Below are positions 17,666 through 27,047 of a stretch of 64,000 nucleotides of DNA, in pieces. Each line of letters begins with the position of its first letter. Position 1 is the stretch's first letter. The notes below the pieces were generated by a model that did not search any database, was not told the origin of the DNA, and saw only the letters and a program-made list of their open reading frames with translations. Position numbers and translations under genes: made by a program. The stretch is from Kamptonema formosum PCC 6407 (GTDB taxonomy: Bacteria > Cyanobacteriota > Cyanobacteriia > Cyanobacteriales > Microcoleaceae), in assembly GCF_000332155.1 (NCBI RefSeq), contig NZ_KB235904.1, forward strand, positions 432,588 to 496,587. The letters are read 5' to 3'.

Positions 17666-20058
17666 TATTCAACCTCTCCCTGTAACCTTGGTAGGGAAAA
17701 GTAGAAAGTCGCTCCGACACCTACAGTACCTTGTGCCCAGGTTTCACCGCCATGCCGATAAATGATTCTTCTGACATTGGCTAGACCAATGCCAGTTCCC
17801 TCAAACTCTTGTTCGCTATGGAGTCTTTGAAACACACCAAAGAGTTTGTGAACGTATCGCATATCAAATCCTACGCCGTTATCACGGATTGAGAAAATAG
17901 CCATATCCTCCTGGTATTGTGGATTTGGGATTTTAGATTTTAGACCAACGCTTTCTTTATCCAAGTTATAATATTTTAGATTGTCAGCTAATGCCGCCCA
18001 AGTCAACTCAGAACTTGGTAATTTACAATAATCCGACACATAACCGATTTCAATGATAGTTTGAGGCTGCGTCCGAGTGTACTTTAACGCATTTTCAATC
18101 AAATTCCGTAATGCCAAACGTAGCATGGAAATATCACCATTAACTAGAGGTAAATTAGGCTGTATTTGCCACTGGATATCTCTGCCATTTGTTTCGGGTT
18201 CAAATTCGTGCTTCACTTCTTTAATCAAAAGTTCCATATTCACAGCCATGCAGTGCATTTCGGCGCGACCCATGCGGGAAAAAGCGAGTAAGTCATCGAC
18301 TAGAATTCCTGCTTGTTTGGCTGTATGAGCTATGGTATTGAGATAGCGGTGGCTAGTTTCATCTAAATTTGAGTTGTTGCGCTTGAGTAGCAATTCTACA
18401 AAACCGCTAATGTGGCGCAGGGGGGCTCGCAAATCGTGGGAAACGGAATAGCAAAAAGATTCGAGTTCGGAGTTAACTGCTTGCAGTTGCAGGGTACGCT
18501 CTTTTACTGCTGCTTCCAGGTTTTCGTTGAATCTACGGATTTCTACTTCTGCGATTTTAAGCTTGGTAATATCTTGAAATAATAAGGCGGAAGTAGGCGG
18601 ATGACCGTGCATAGCAGGCAAAGTATCGCCAAAGGCAACGATCGAGCGGATGCCTCCTGGGGTATGCCAGTTAAACTCGAACCCATCCAGGTGTTCCCCC
18701 CGCGCTACCCGTACTCCTGGCATTCGATCGTCAGGAATTCGCTCTCCCGATGCGTCAGTACAGTAATAAATAGTGTGATATTTTTCTGCGGGTCGATTCT
18801 TGGGAAATTCTCCACCGGCCATGACGTTAGCGGCAATATTTGCAAATGTTACTTTTGCCGTTTCTGGTTCGACTAATAATATTGGAGATGGCAAAAAGTT
18901 GAGCATTTCTTCGAGCCATTTTTGTTGATTTTTAAGTTCTGACTCGACTTGTTTGCGCTCGGTGATGTCTTCGATAACGCCAGCGGCGCGGTGGGTTTCT
19001 CCCTGTTTATTCTTAATAGGAAAACCGCGATCGCGTACCCAACGCACTGAGCCGTCGGGTCGCAGGATGCGGAATTCTTCGTCGTATTGTCCCTGTAGCA
19101 CTGTCTGGAAAAATTTTGCTTGGACGCGATCGCGATCTTCAGGGTGAATGCTCTCGAGCGATTCGATAAAATTAGCTTGTAAACTTTCGCAACTGCGTCC
19201 CCAGATTTTTTCGTAGGCGGGACTGACATAGAGTAATTCTCGCTTTGCGAGGTCGGCGACCCAAAAGACATCTGATATATTGTCTGTCACCTGACGAAAC
19301 CGCTCTTCGCTCTCCCGCAGTGCTTCTGATGTTTGCTTAAGTTCTGTGATGTCTGCGATCGCAGCAAATGCACCTTTGAAGGAGCCAGTATCATCTTTAA
19401 TGGAACTGCTAGAGACAAGTGCCCATAGTTCGCAACCATCGCGGCGGCGAAACCGCAAATGTGCGCGATCGCTCTTTCCCTGCTTAACTCGCTCCAAATG
19501 CTCCACAATTTGCCCTCTTGCTACCTCATCAGCGAACTCAAAAACGTATTGGCCGAGTATTTCTTCCCTGCTATAGCTCAGCATTTCTGCCATCCGCTGG
19601 TTAACATAATCTGTGCGTCCCAAAGTGTCAATTGTCAAGATACCTTCACTGGCAGTGTCAAGTAGGTGACGGTAGCGTTCTTCGCTCAGCTTGAGCTTTG
19701 AGAGCATCACTTCTACCCGCTTTTTAGCTGTTTGCAGTTCCGCAGTCAAGGAAGCGATCGTCATCGTCACCACCAAGAACATACTCAGCCGGACAATGGC
19801 AGCTAAACCGCTAAGGGTGAGGGAAAAAGCTGGCGGTAAAAAGAAATAAACGCTAAGTATTGCGGACAGAAGCGACGCTAGCAGTCCCGGCCCCAGACCT
19901 CCATACCAGGCACTTACTGCCACAGCACCGAAAAATACACCGAAAATGCTCCCTTGCAACAGCGGCTTCAGAGCTAGTGTCAGCATAAATGACACAGCCA
20001 CCGTGAAGACAGCAACGCCGTAGGGCCGCGATCGGGAGTCTATTTTTAGCTTCAGCAT
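17665..20058 (-). CDS. Membrane PAS sensor histidine kinase
   Basis: A 797-residue kinase with an N-terminal membrane region of the DUF4118/KdpD type (residues ~12-105, several hydrophobic stretches such as VAVFTVAVSFMLTLAL), three to four PAS modules (~125-245, ~250-375, ~380-505), a dimerisation/phosphoacceptor segment with His541 in SVSHDLRAPLRHISGF, and an HATPase with NLIENALKYT, DNGVGFD and GTGIGLANVRRI. The C-terminal part resembles phytochrome-type kinases. Coupled to the response regulator immediately downstream. The signal is not evident from the sequence. Confidence 0.9.
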   Translation of the reverse strand: MLKLKIDSRSRPYGVAVFTVAVSFMLTLALKPLLQGSIFGVFFGAVAVSAWYGGLGPGLLASLLSAILSVYFFLPPAFSLTLSGLAAIVRLSMFLVVTMTIASLTAELQTAKKRVEVMLSKLKLSEERYRHLLDTASEGILTIDTLGRTDYVNQRMAEMLSYSREEILGQYVFEFADEVARGQIVEHLERVKQGKSDRAHLRFRRRDGCELWALVSSSSIKDDTGSFKGAFAAIADITELKQTSEALRESEERFRQVTDNISDVFWVADLAKRELLYVSPAYEKIWGRSCESLQANFIESLESIHPEDRDRVQAKFFQTVLQGQYDEEFRILRPDGSVRWVRDRGFPIKNKQGETHRAAGVIEDITERKQVESELKNQQKWLEEMLNFLPSPILLVEPETAKVTFANIAANVMAGGEFPKNRPAEKYHTIYYCTDASGERIPDDRMPGVRVARGEHLDGFEFNWHTPGGIRSIVAFGDTLPAMHGHPPTSALLFQDITKLKIAEVEIRRFNENLEAAVKERTLQLQAVNSELESFCYSVSHDLRAPLRHISGFVELLLKRNNSNLDETSHRYLNTIAHTAKQAGILVDDLLAFSRMGRAEMHCMAVNMELLIKEVKHEFEPETNGRDIQWQIQPNLPLVNGDISMLRLALRNLIENALKYTRTQPQTIIEIGYVSDYCKLPSSELTWAALADNLKYYNLDKESVGLKSKIPNPQYQEDMAIFSIRDNGVGFDMRYVHKLFGVFQRLHSEQEFEGTGIGLANVRRIIYRHGGETWAQGTVGVGATFYFSLPRLQGEVE

Positions 20059-20960
20059 ATTTAGCCTCTTTAGCGGGGAAAGTTTTCTACTCTTCTCGCC
20101 TCAAAACCGCGTTGGCGTATCATACCGGCAGGGTTTAGCGTTGCGAGTGCAACCAAGCAATCTCAAAAGTCCAAACTCTCCTATCTTCCCTCGTTCTCAC
20201 AGCCTATTTACTTTGGTAGAACTTTGTATACTTGATTGTCAGTGTAGTTAGCATCTCTCCAAAGAATGATTTCTAGAAGTGATAAGTAGAAGGAAGAAGG
20301 AAGAGGGAAGAGGGAAGAAGGAAGAAAAATTTAGTTATCTAGGAGAGAAGGAAGAAAAATTTAGTTATCTAGGAGAGAAGGAAGAATGTTTATACAGTCA
20401 GCTTTTTAGCCATCCCGATCTTATGTTTAATTAGGTGGATTTACTTACCTAATTAAATCATAAATACCAGACTATTTCACCTCGTAGTCCCTAAGAAACT
20501 TTCTATATTTTTATTAAAAAACCAACACCCCCTGCTCTCACGATCGCCCTCACGTAGTCTAATTTAGAAGCAACAACAAAGCACATTACCTAAGCAATTC
20601 AGATTCTATTCCCTTCTTCCCTTTCTTCCCTTTCTTCCCCTAGCCCCTAGCCCCTAGCCCCTAACCGCTGAAAGCGGTTGCTATTCCACAGAATAAAAAA
20701 AGTCCCCAAGCGCCCATTGAGGCGATCGCGGCAAAAAAAGTTAAAACTTTAAAATTTAAAATTATGATTTTATCAACAGCGATCGCGGACAACAAACCCA
20801 AGTCCCTCCGACTGAAAGCCTTTATCCTCTAGTAAAAACCCAACTCTTAAACTTTTAATTTTTAATTTTCAATTTTTAATTTTTAATTACTCCTTGTGGC
20901 TTACCCCCTAGACATTTGAAATCTTTCCGGTAAAATCGAAACCAAAATTAAATAATCTAA
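20059..20960. repeat. Long repeat-rich intergenic region, including dispersed repeat copy C
   Basis: About 900 bp without a convincing gene between the divergent kinase and murA. Bases ~20284-20447 are dispersed repeat copy C on the minus strand (GAAGGAAGA tracts, two CTAGGAGAGAAGGAAGAA units, then TTTTTAGCCATCCCGATC). Bases ~20637-20662 are GCCCCTA heptamers. AT-rich TTTAATTTTTAATTT tracts occur at ~20849-20888. The murA promoter should lie in the last ~80 bp, but no strong boxes are evident. Confidence 0.75.
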
Positions 20961-22370
20961 ATGAACCGACCAATTCAGGAGGATAGACCTATTACACGCG
21001 CTCTGAACACATCAAATCTCTCAACATCATCCGAAACCGACAGTGCCGTACTGCAAATTAGAGGTCGAGCTCCTCTGCACGGGCACGTCAAAATTAGCGG
21101 AGCCAAAAACTCAGCTCTAGTAGCGATGGCCGGTGCCTTGCTCTGTCCCGCAGATTGCCGCATCCGCAACGTTCCCTCTCTAGTTGACGTAGCTCGCATG
21201 AGCCAAATCCTATCCGCAGTGGGAGTGAAGCTAGAGCGGCACGGCGATATTATGGACATCAACGCCAGCTATCTAGGAGAATACCAAGCCCCCTACGAGT
21301 TAGTCAGCCAACTCCGAGCTAGTTTCTTCATCATTGGCCCCCTATTGGCTCGTCTAGGGGTTGCCAGAGTGCCTTTGCCAGGTGGATGCGCGATCGGTGC
21401 CAGACCCGTAGAACTCCACGTCCGGGGCCTCCAAGCTCTCGGTGCAGAAGTCCACATCGAACATGGAATGGTTCACGCCTACGTCCCCGGAACCAACCGC
21501 CGCTTAAAAGGAGGAAAAATTTACCTCGACTACCCCAGTGTGGGAGCGACTGAGACCTTGATGATGGCGGCTACCCTCGCTGATGGGGAAACAATCATTG
21601 AAAATGCCGCTCAAGAACCAGAAGTCACGGATTTGGCTAATTTCTGCCGCGCGATGGGAGCCAAAATTCAAGGTGCTGGTAGCAATACCATCGTGATTTC
21701 AGGCGTACCCAGCCTGCATTCCGTAGACTATTCAATTATTCCCGATCGCATTGAGGCAGGGACATTTTTAGTCGCAGGGGCAATTACTCACTCGGAAATA
21801 AGTTTATCCCCAGTCATACCCGATCAGATGACTGCGGTAATTTCCAAATTGCAGACAATGGGAGCCAAGATTATTACTGAAGCACCTGACTGTCTGCGGA
21901 TAATTCCTGGTGTCGCTCATCTAGCTACAGATATTGAAACTCTACCCTATCCAGGTTTTCCGACGGATATGCAGGCTCAGTTTATGGCTTTGCTGACTCT
22001 GAGCGAAGGGGATAGCATGATTAAAGAAACGGTGTTCGAGAACCGCTTGCGCCACGTAGCTGAGTTAAATCGCATGGGTGCTGATATTCGAGTTAAAGGC
22101 AATGTCGCCATTGTTAGAGGTGTGCCGATGTTATCTGGTGCTCCTGTAGTGGCTACTGATTTACGAGCTTCAGCAGCTTTAGTGCTTGCGGGTCTTGCCG
22201 CACAAGGCACAACTTCTATTCGCGGCTTGCAGCATCTCGATCGCGGCTACGAGCAGCTAGAGGTAAAATTGCAAAAACTCGGAGCTCAATTGCACCGCGT
22301 AGATGAGGGCGGAGAGGCAGCCAGTGCTCCTGTCCCACCCAATCCTGTGCAATCGGGATTAAACTACTAA
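20961..22370 (+). CDS. murA: UDP-N-acetylglucosamine 1-carboxyvinyltransferase
   Basis: Catalyses the first committed step of peptidoglycan synthesis, adding enolpyruvate from PEP to UDP-GlcNAc. The EPSP synthase-like fold is recognisable from the N-terminal [18 protein letters not shown] motif, the catalytic Cys143 loop [18 protein letters not shown] (the Cys that fosfomycin attacks in relatives), [18 protein letters not shown], and [13 protein letters not shown]. There is an N-terminal extension of about 30 residues relative to E. coli MurA and a short disordered C-terminal tail. It is followed, after a GTTAAC repeat, by an M48 protease gene on the same strand. Confidence 0.96.
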   Translation: MNRPIQEDRPITRALNTSNLSTSSETDSAVLQIRGRAPLHGHVKISGAKNSALVAMAGALLCPADCRIRNVPSLVDVARMSQILSAVGVKLERHGDIMDINASYLGEYQAPYELVSQLRASFFIIGPLLARLGVARVPLPGGCAIGARPVELHVRGLQALGAEVHIEHGMVHAYVPGTNRRLKGGKIYLDYPSVGATETLMMAATLADGETIIENAAQEPEVTDLANFCRAMGAKIQGAGSNTIVISGVPSLHSVDYSIIPDRIEAGTFLVAGAITHSEISLSPVIPDQMTAVISKLQTMGAKIITEAPDCLRIIPGVAHLATDIETLPYPGFPTDMQAQFMALLTLSEGDSMIKETVFENRLRHVAELNRMGADIRVKGNVAIVRGVPMLSGAPVVATDLRASAALVLAGLAAQGTTSIRGLQHLDRGYEQLEVKLQKLGAQLHRVDEGGEAASAPVPPNPVQSGLNY

Positions 22371-22438
22371 ACTGTTAATTGTTAACGGTTAACACTTAAC
22401 CGTTAACTGTTAACTGTCTTGGATCTTTAAATAGCAAT

Positions 22439-23314
22439 ATGGGTTTCTCACATACACCGCTAATCGGCTTGAAAGCAGACCAATTCCGGCATCCGTTGGA
22501 TTTGGAAGCGACTAATGCTCTCAAGCAACTCCCTGGTTTGGATTTGATAGTGCGGCAACTCTTGGGGCCCCTTGGCGAGCAGTTTTTTCTGCTGGAGAAT
22601 TTGGCTTCTGGGGTTTTAGTGGGGGAGAATCAGTTGCCCCATTTGCACCAATTGCTTTTGGATGCTTGCAAAACTCTGGATTTGGAACCCCCGCAGTTAT
22701 ACGTGCGCCAGAATCCAGTGCCTAATGCTTATACTTTTGCGATGCGGGGGAGACAGCCTTTTGTGGTTCTGCATACTTCTCTGATCGATTTGCTGACTCT
22801 GGAGGAAGTTCAGGCGGTGATTGCCCATGAATTGGGTCATCTGAAGTGCGAACATGGGGTTTACTTGACTTTGGCTAATTTGATCGTATTGGCAGCAGGT
22901 CAGGTTTCGCCAATTGGTGCTTTGATCGTGCAGGGGTTGCAGGCTCAGATTTTGGAGTGGTTGCGTTGTGCAGAATTTACGTGCGATCGCGCGGCTTTAC
23001 TTGCTACTCAAGACCCAAAGGTGGTAGTATCACTATTGATGAAGTTGGCTGGAGGTTCGCCGAGTTTGGCTCCTTCCCTAAATGTGGATGCGTTTTTGGC
23101 TCAAGCTCGTGCCTACGATGACATCAGTAACACTCAGTTGGGGGATTTGCTCAAGCAAGCTCAGACGGCTAACTTGACCCATCCTGTGCCTGTTTTAAGG
23201 GCGCGAGAGATCGATCGCTGGGGCAGCACTCAAGATTATCAAGGTCTTGTGCAAAATCGATCTTCTGTGTATAATGAAAAAGTCAATCCCAAGGGCGGGT
23301 GGCGAAACTGGTAG
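22439..23314 (+). CDS. M48 family zinc metalloprotease
   Basis: A 291-residue HtpX/Ste24-like protease. The zinc site is AHELGHLKCEHG with His130, Glu131 and His134; the third ligand Glu is expected in the ECTCDRAALL-like segment (AEFTCDRAALLAT). A hydrophobic stretch (LANLIVLAAGQVSPIGALIVQ) between the two could sit in the membrane; the N-terminal half lacks the usual two strong helices of HtpX. The protein starts at 22439 with no clear ribosome-binding site. The last seven codons overlap the 5' end of tRNA-Leu, which is unusual. The stop codon TAG lies inside the tRNA D-arm. Confidence 0.88.
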   Translation: MGFSHTPLIGLKADQFRHPLDLEATNALKQLPGLDLIVRQLLGPLGEQFFLLENLASGVLVGENQLPHLHQLLLDACKTLDLEPPQLYVRQNPVPNAYTFAMRGRQPFVVLHTSLIDLLTLEEVQAVIAHELGHLKCEHGVYLTLANLIVLAAGQVSPIGALIVQGLQAQILEWLRCAEFTCDRAALLATQDPKVVVSLLMKLAGGSPSLAPSLNVDAFLAQARAYDDISNTQLGDLLKQAQTANLTHPVPVLRAREIDRWGSTQDYQGLVQNRSSVYNEKVNPKGGWRNW

Positions 23315-23374
23315 ACGCACCACACTCAAAATGTGGCACCGAAAGGTATGAGAGTTCGATTCTCTCCCCGCCCA
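23293..23374 (+). tRNA. tRNA-Leu (anticodon CAA)
   Basis: Acceptor stem GGGCGGG pairs with CCCGCCC at 23367-23373, discriminator A at 23374. D-arm GGCGAAACTGGTAGACGC, anticodon stem-loop CCACA-CTCAAAA-TGTGG giving anticodon CAA, a long variable arm, and T-arm GAGAG-TTCGATT-CTCTC. The long variable arm fits Leu. CCA is not encoded. The first 22 bases overlap the end of the M48 protease gene. Confidence 0.95.
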
Positions 23375-23725
23375 CTAAAAAATCTTAATCTGCAACCGCT
23401 TTCTGCCTTTAGGGGCTAGGTGAAGAAGGGGCTAGGGGCTAGGGGCTAGGGGCTAGGGAAGAAGGGGAAGAGAATATAGGGGCTCCGATGCTCCGATGCT
23501 CCGTTGCTCCGATGCTCCGTTGCTTAGGGAAGAAGGGGAGGAGAATAAAAGTAAGGGGCTCGGCGCGATCGCTCAGCCGAACGTTGCGATCGATTATAAT
23601 TTCCTAATAGTCTTGGCAGTTGTTATATGTCTGGCTAGTAGGTTGGGTGGAGCGTAGCGTAACCTAACATCAAAGTTTAGTTAACGATTAACAGTTATAG
23701 TAACCGCTTTCGTAGGTGAAAACTT
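23375..23725. repeat. Repeat-rich intergenic region
   Basis: No gene is seen. Contains GGGGCTA heptamers (~23426-23457), an octamer array of GCTCCGAT/GCTCCGTT units (~23486-23523), and the palindromic word TAGGTTGGGTGGAGCG with AACCTAAC (~23639-23670), whose relative is at ~51081-51114. Confidence 0.8.
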
Positions 23726-24913
23726 ATGCCAAATTCACTCACTAGCAACTTTCAGAAAAGTTATCTTCGAGATTTCGCTGCAAAAATATACAATAAGCTT
23801 AAGTATCTGATTAAGATTTATATCCTCTTAAAACCTTACGCCAGAGGAGTTATTCAACTCAGTATTGATAATGCCGATCGATATTTTGGTAAAGACCGAG
23901 ATATCAAAATTCATAAATTAGTCAGTCATGAAGATATACCTATTCAACCCGCAAAATTTTTAGAAGGTGATTTTTTAGAAATCATTACTCCTTTTAAAAA
24001 TGAAGTTGAATCGGTAATGATAGATGCCAGAAAAGAAGGCTTTTCTTTTGCCAACAATCACATTATCACTCCAGAGCTAAAGGTGATATATGAGAAAGAT
24101 ATTGAATTTGAACAACTGCCAATATACAGAGAGGAACTGCCCCTAAACTATCAAAAACTATCTGGGACAGTTGCCTACTTATCAAATACAATGCCTCAGA
24201 ATTATGGGCATTGGTTTTTCTATACTTTGCCGATGCTAGAAATCTATTGGAAATATATCGATAAACAAGAAATTGATTATTACTATATAGGTGATTCCCT
24301 AGCAAATTTCCAAAGAGAAACCCTTGTTGCACTTGGCATAAAAGAAGAACAAGTAGTTACTTTTCCCTGTAAACCTGATAGAGCAATTACTTGTGTGATT
24401 GACAGAAAGATACAAAACAACGGTCATAAATACCCAACTATTTTTGGCTACAGATTGGCTAGAAGCCTATTTGTACCTGAAGAAAATTATTCAAGTAGTA
24501 AATATCCAAAACGTTTATATATAAAACGCGGTAAGGTAGACCATCGCGAGGTAATCAATGACAATGAAGTTGTAGAATACTTAGAAAGTATCGGCTTTGA
24601 ATCATTGACAATGCAGGGGAGAACAATACAGGAGCAAGCTGAAATATATTACAATGCAGATGTTATCATCTCTGTCTGTGGTTCGGCTTTAACAAATTTA
24701 ATGTTTATCCGGGAAAATATCACAGTTATTGAAATTTTTCCTTTCGGTTATTTAGATGGTTTCTTTTATGCTCTAGCCAGTTATGCTCAGGCTAATTATT
24801 TTTATATCATTGGGGAAGAAATTCCTAATAATCCTACAGCACCACATTTCTCAAATCTAACTGTTAATATTAATAAGTTAAAACAAATCTGTAAATTAGC
24901 CGATTTGGTGTAA
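23726..24913 (+). CDS. Glycosyltransferase family 61 protein
   Basis: A 395-residue GT61 (DUF563) protein. The central motif YLSNTMPQNYGHWFFYTLPML and the C-terminal HGAGLTN-like motif, here VIISVCGSALTNLMFIREN followed by VIEIFPFGY, define the family. RLYIKRGKVDHREVINDNEVVEYLESIGF is the conserved nucleotide-sugar region. Members transfer sugars such as xylose or GlcNAc to glycans; in bacteria many lie in polysaccharide loci. No other polysaccharide genes adjoin it here. Base composition is more AT-rich than neighbours, which could reflect transfer. Confidence 0.85.
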   Translation: MPNSLTSNFQKSYLRDFAAKIYNKLKYLIKIYILLKPYARGVIQLSIDNADRYFGKDRDIKIHKLVSHEDIPIQPAKFLEGDFLEIITPFKNEVESVMIDARKEGFSFANNHIITPELKVIYEKDIEFEQLPIYREELPLNYQKLSGTVAYLSNTMPQNYGHWFFYTLPMLEIYWKYIDKQEIDYYYIGDSLANFQRETLVALGIKEEQVVTFPCKPDRAITCVIDRKIQNNGHKYPTIFGYRLARSLFVPEENYSSSKYPKRLYIKRGKVDHREVINDNEVVEYLESIGFESLTMQGRTIQEQAEIYYNADVIISVCGSALTNLMFIRENITVIEIFPFGYLDGFFYALASYAQANYFYIIGEEIPNNPTAPHFSNLTVNINKLKQICKLADLV

Positions 24914-24951
24914 GTTTTTAAGCATTGTCGTCATTGCTTAGTAATTCTGTC

Positions 24952-25011
24952 GTCATTGCGAGCGAAGCAATCGCCTAGTCTCTGCGATTGCTTCGCTTCG
25001 CTCACAATGAC
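24952..25011. repeat. Palindrome of the GTCATTGCGAGCGAAGC type
   Basis: Inverted repeat with left arm GTCATTGCGAGCGAAGCAAT and right arm ATTGCTTCGCTTCGCTCAC plus AATGAC. It matches the core of the MITE-like element at 13576-13640 but lacks its outer ends, so the core palindrome can exist alone. Confidence 0.85.
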
Positions 25012-25119
25012 AATAAGGGGGGGTTGTAAACCCGGAGTTGGTATTACAGAATAAGTAGAAGGTAGAGAGTAGACCGTTTGCTGTTGAGTCTGTCTCGTCT
25101 GGGTAACAAAATTTCAAAA

Positions 25120-25153
25120 ACTCTTGATCTTTTCCAAGAGTGCTGTATATAAT
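25120..25153 (+). promoter_or_regulatory. Candidate MerR-type operator and promoter
   Basis: A 22-bp dyad at 25120-25141, ACTCTTG-N8-CAAGAGT, lies immediately upstream of TATAAT at 25148-25153. A possible -35 box TTGATC (25124-25129) sits inside the dyad with an 18-bp spacer. The dyad size and ACTCT...AGAGT ends resemble operators of ZntR/CueR-like regulators, and an interrupted MerR gene is next door. Regulation is inference. Confidence 0.5.
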
Positions 25154-25191
25154 AAAAAAAGCGATACAGCTTAGCTTAAAAAGGACAAACT

Positions 25192-25458
25192 ATGAGACTA
25201 AAAAGTTGGGAGTCTCCCCGTAACGAGGGCAGGAACTCCAAAGGTAGAGGCGGATCGGCGAGAGCTCGACAGCTCAAAAAGCAAAATCAAACTCTGCGAA
25301 AACAGCTAAAAGCACAAAACAATCAAAACAATCAAGGGAAGAGAACATCGGTTCTCTTCCTTTATTTTTTATCGTTCCAGTTGAATATTCGGGCAAATAG
25401 TGCGGCTAACGCGCTCAGCAGAGGGTCGCTCTTGCCAGTTATGAAGGATTCCTTGTAA
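25192..25458 (+). CDS. Small basic ORF of unknown function (uncertain)
   Basis: Opens with AAGGA 6-7 bp before ATG 25192 and encodes a basic, Gln/Asn/Arg-rich N-terminus (MRLKSWESPRNEGRN, then KGRGGSARARQLKKQNQ). A promoter with a dyad lies upstream. However, a strong terminator hairpin at ~25335-25367 falls inside the frame before any stop codon, and the second half of the frame runs antisense to the MerR gene. Either the transcript is a small RNA, or a short protein is made from read-through or has lost its natural stop. I do not recognise the family. Confidence 0.35.
   Translation: MRLKSWESPRNEGRNSKGRGGSARARQLKKQNQTLRKQLKAQNNQNNQGKRTSVLFLYFLSFQLNIRANSAANALSRGSLLPVMKDSL
25335..25367 (+). 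terminator. Rho-independent terminator
   Basis: Stem GGAAGAGAAC, loop ATC, GGTTCTCTTCC-side arm (nearly perfect 10 bp), followed by TTTATTTTTT on the plus strand. It ends transcription from the promoter at ~25150. There is no T-run on the minus side, so it serves the plus transcript. Confidence 0.8.
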
Positions 25459-25612
25459 CTCCGCTTTCAAAGCTTCTAGGGCCTCAATTTGTTGAGCGAT
25501 CGCCTCTACCTTGGTTTCTAAATGCCGCTTCACTTCCCCACAGGGTAGCTGACCGCGATCGCGAATGTCTAAAATATCTTTAATTTCGCTGAGACTTAAG
25601 CCTAGAGATTGC

Positions 25613-27047
25613 CAATACTCCGGACAGTTTTGGAGTAGAGACGCGATCGCCCGTCCACAAAAAAGTAAGTAAAATTTGAATCTCAAAGGCAGAAAAAAAG
25701 ACACTCTTTAGGTTAAGCTTAAAAAAACTGAGCTTAACAGACTGCCTTATGAACATTATTGAATCCATCTTACAACAAATGTCCGGGGTGAGTCAAGCCC
25801 AAAAAAAGTTTATAATGACTTTACTTTCCACAATCGTGCTGGTTTATGGCAAAGTGAACTTCACCAATCTGGGCCGCTATAGTCCTGCCACTGAAAAAAC
25901 TTATCGGCGGCATTTTTTAAAAAAGTTTGCCTGGGAGCAATTCTCTAAATATTTTATTAAAAAAGCCTTGAATCCTGAACGCACAATTATTGCCGTTATT
26001 GATTGTTCTTTTTTGAGAAAAAGTGGTAAACATACTGAGGGAAAAGGTTATTTTTATAATGGTATTGCGGGAAAAGCTGAACAAGGATTAGAAATTTCTG
26101 TGATTTCTGTTGTCGAAATTGAAACTCATATTTCCTATAGTTTAAGCGTGCAACAAACTCTTTCGCGTCCGACCACAGAACCACCGAAAAACTCCCTAAT
26201 TTTTACTCGGAAAAGAAACTTAAAAAAACGGAGTAAAAAACAGGTATCTGAAACCTTAACACCTGATATAACAAGAGTTGACGACTATGCAAAGCATTTA
26301 AAAAATACTCGTTCTTTGTTGCCAGAATCTGTACGTTATTTGGTGGCTGATGGCTATTATTACCGCGCTAAATTTTGGGATGCTGTTCGGGAGTCAGATC
26401 TCAATTTGATTAGTAGATTAAGGGTTGATGCCAACCTGAATTACCTCTATACCGGAGCAAGGAATAAATTCGGCGCTCCTCGTAAATATGATGGTAAAGT
26501 TGACTGCAATAATTTGAAAAATCTAACTTTCGTCAAAGAAATTAAGCCAGGAGTTAAGCTTTATTCATTATTAGTATGGAGTTGTTGCTTAAAATGCAAA
26601 ATCCGTTTGGCTTGTATATCTGAGCTTCAAGCTAACGGTAAAACCAAAAATGTTTTATTGTTTAGTACCGATATCAATCTCAAGGCTGAGCAAATACTTG
26701 AGTATTATCAAGCTCGTTTTCAAATTGAATTCATTTTTCGGGATGCCAAACAATTTACTGGTTTGTCCGATTGTCAATCTGTGAATAGCCAACGGCTTGA
26801 TTTTCATTTTAATGCCAGCCTAGCGGCCTTAAATTTAGCCAAATATGAAGCCTCTAATCGCCACTTGTCTGCCCATCCATTCGTGTTTTCAATGGCCTCC
26901 TATAAACGCCTGGAATTCAATCGGCATCTACTTTATACATTTATTAGCAAGTTAGATTTAGACAAGGACTTGATTTTAAATCATCCTAACCTCCCCTCAG
27001 TCTTGTCTTATGGTACTCTGGCTGCTTAAAAACTGTCCGGACTATTG
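25613..27047 (+). mobile_element. Complete insertion sequence (IS4-like), 1435 bp
   Basis: Terminal inverted repeats of 19 bp with one mismatch: left CAATACTCCGGACAGTTTT (25613-25631), right its inverse (27029-27047). Flanked by a 5-bp target duplication ATTGC at 25608-25612 and 27048-27052. One transposase gene fills it. The insertion is clean and looks recent. Confidence 0.92.
25749..27029 (+). CDS. IS4-like DDE transposase
   Basis: A 426-residue transposase with a DDE/RNase H-like core: first Asp in TIIAVIDCSFLRKSGKHTEG, second in VRYLVADGYYYRAKFWDAV, and the Glu in the YREK-like signature YYQARFQIEFIFRDAKQFTG. This places it in the IS4 superfamily; the subgroup (IS701/ISH3-like) was not determined. 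The frame is uninterrupted and the stop lies in the right terminal repeat, so it should be functional. It catalyses cut-and-paste movement of the surrounding 1435-bp element. Confidence 0.9.
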   Translation: MNIIESILQQMSGVSQAQKKFIMTLLSTIVLVYGKVNFTNLGRYSPATEKTYRRHFLKKFAWEQFSKYFIKKALNPERTIIAVIDCSFLRKSGKHTEGKGYFYNGIAGKAEQGLEISVISVVEIETHISYSLSVQQTLSRPTTEPPKNSLIFTRKRNLKKRSKKQVSETLTPDITRVDDYAKHLKNTRSLLPESVRYLVADGYYYRAKFWDAVRESDLNLISRLRVDANLNYLYTGARNKFGAPRKYDGKVDCNNLKNLTFVKEIKPGVKLYSLLVWSCCLKCKIRLACISELQANGKTKNVLLFSTDINLKAEQILEYYQARFQIEFIFRDAKQFTGLSDCQSVNSQRLDFHFNASLAALNLAKYEASNRHLSAHPFVFSMASYKRLEFNRHLLYTFISKLDLDKDLILNHPNLPSVLSYGTLAA

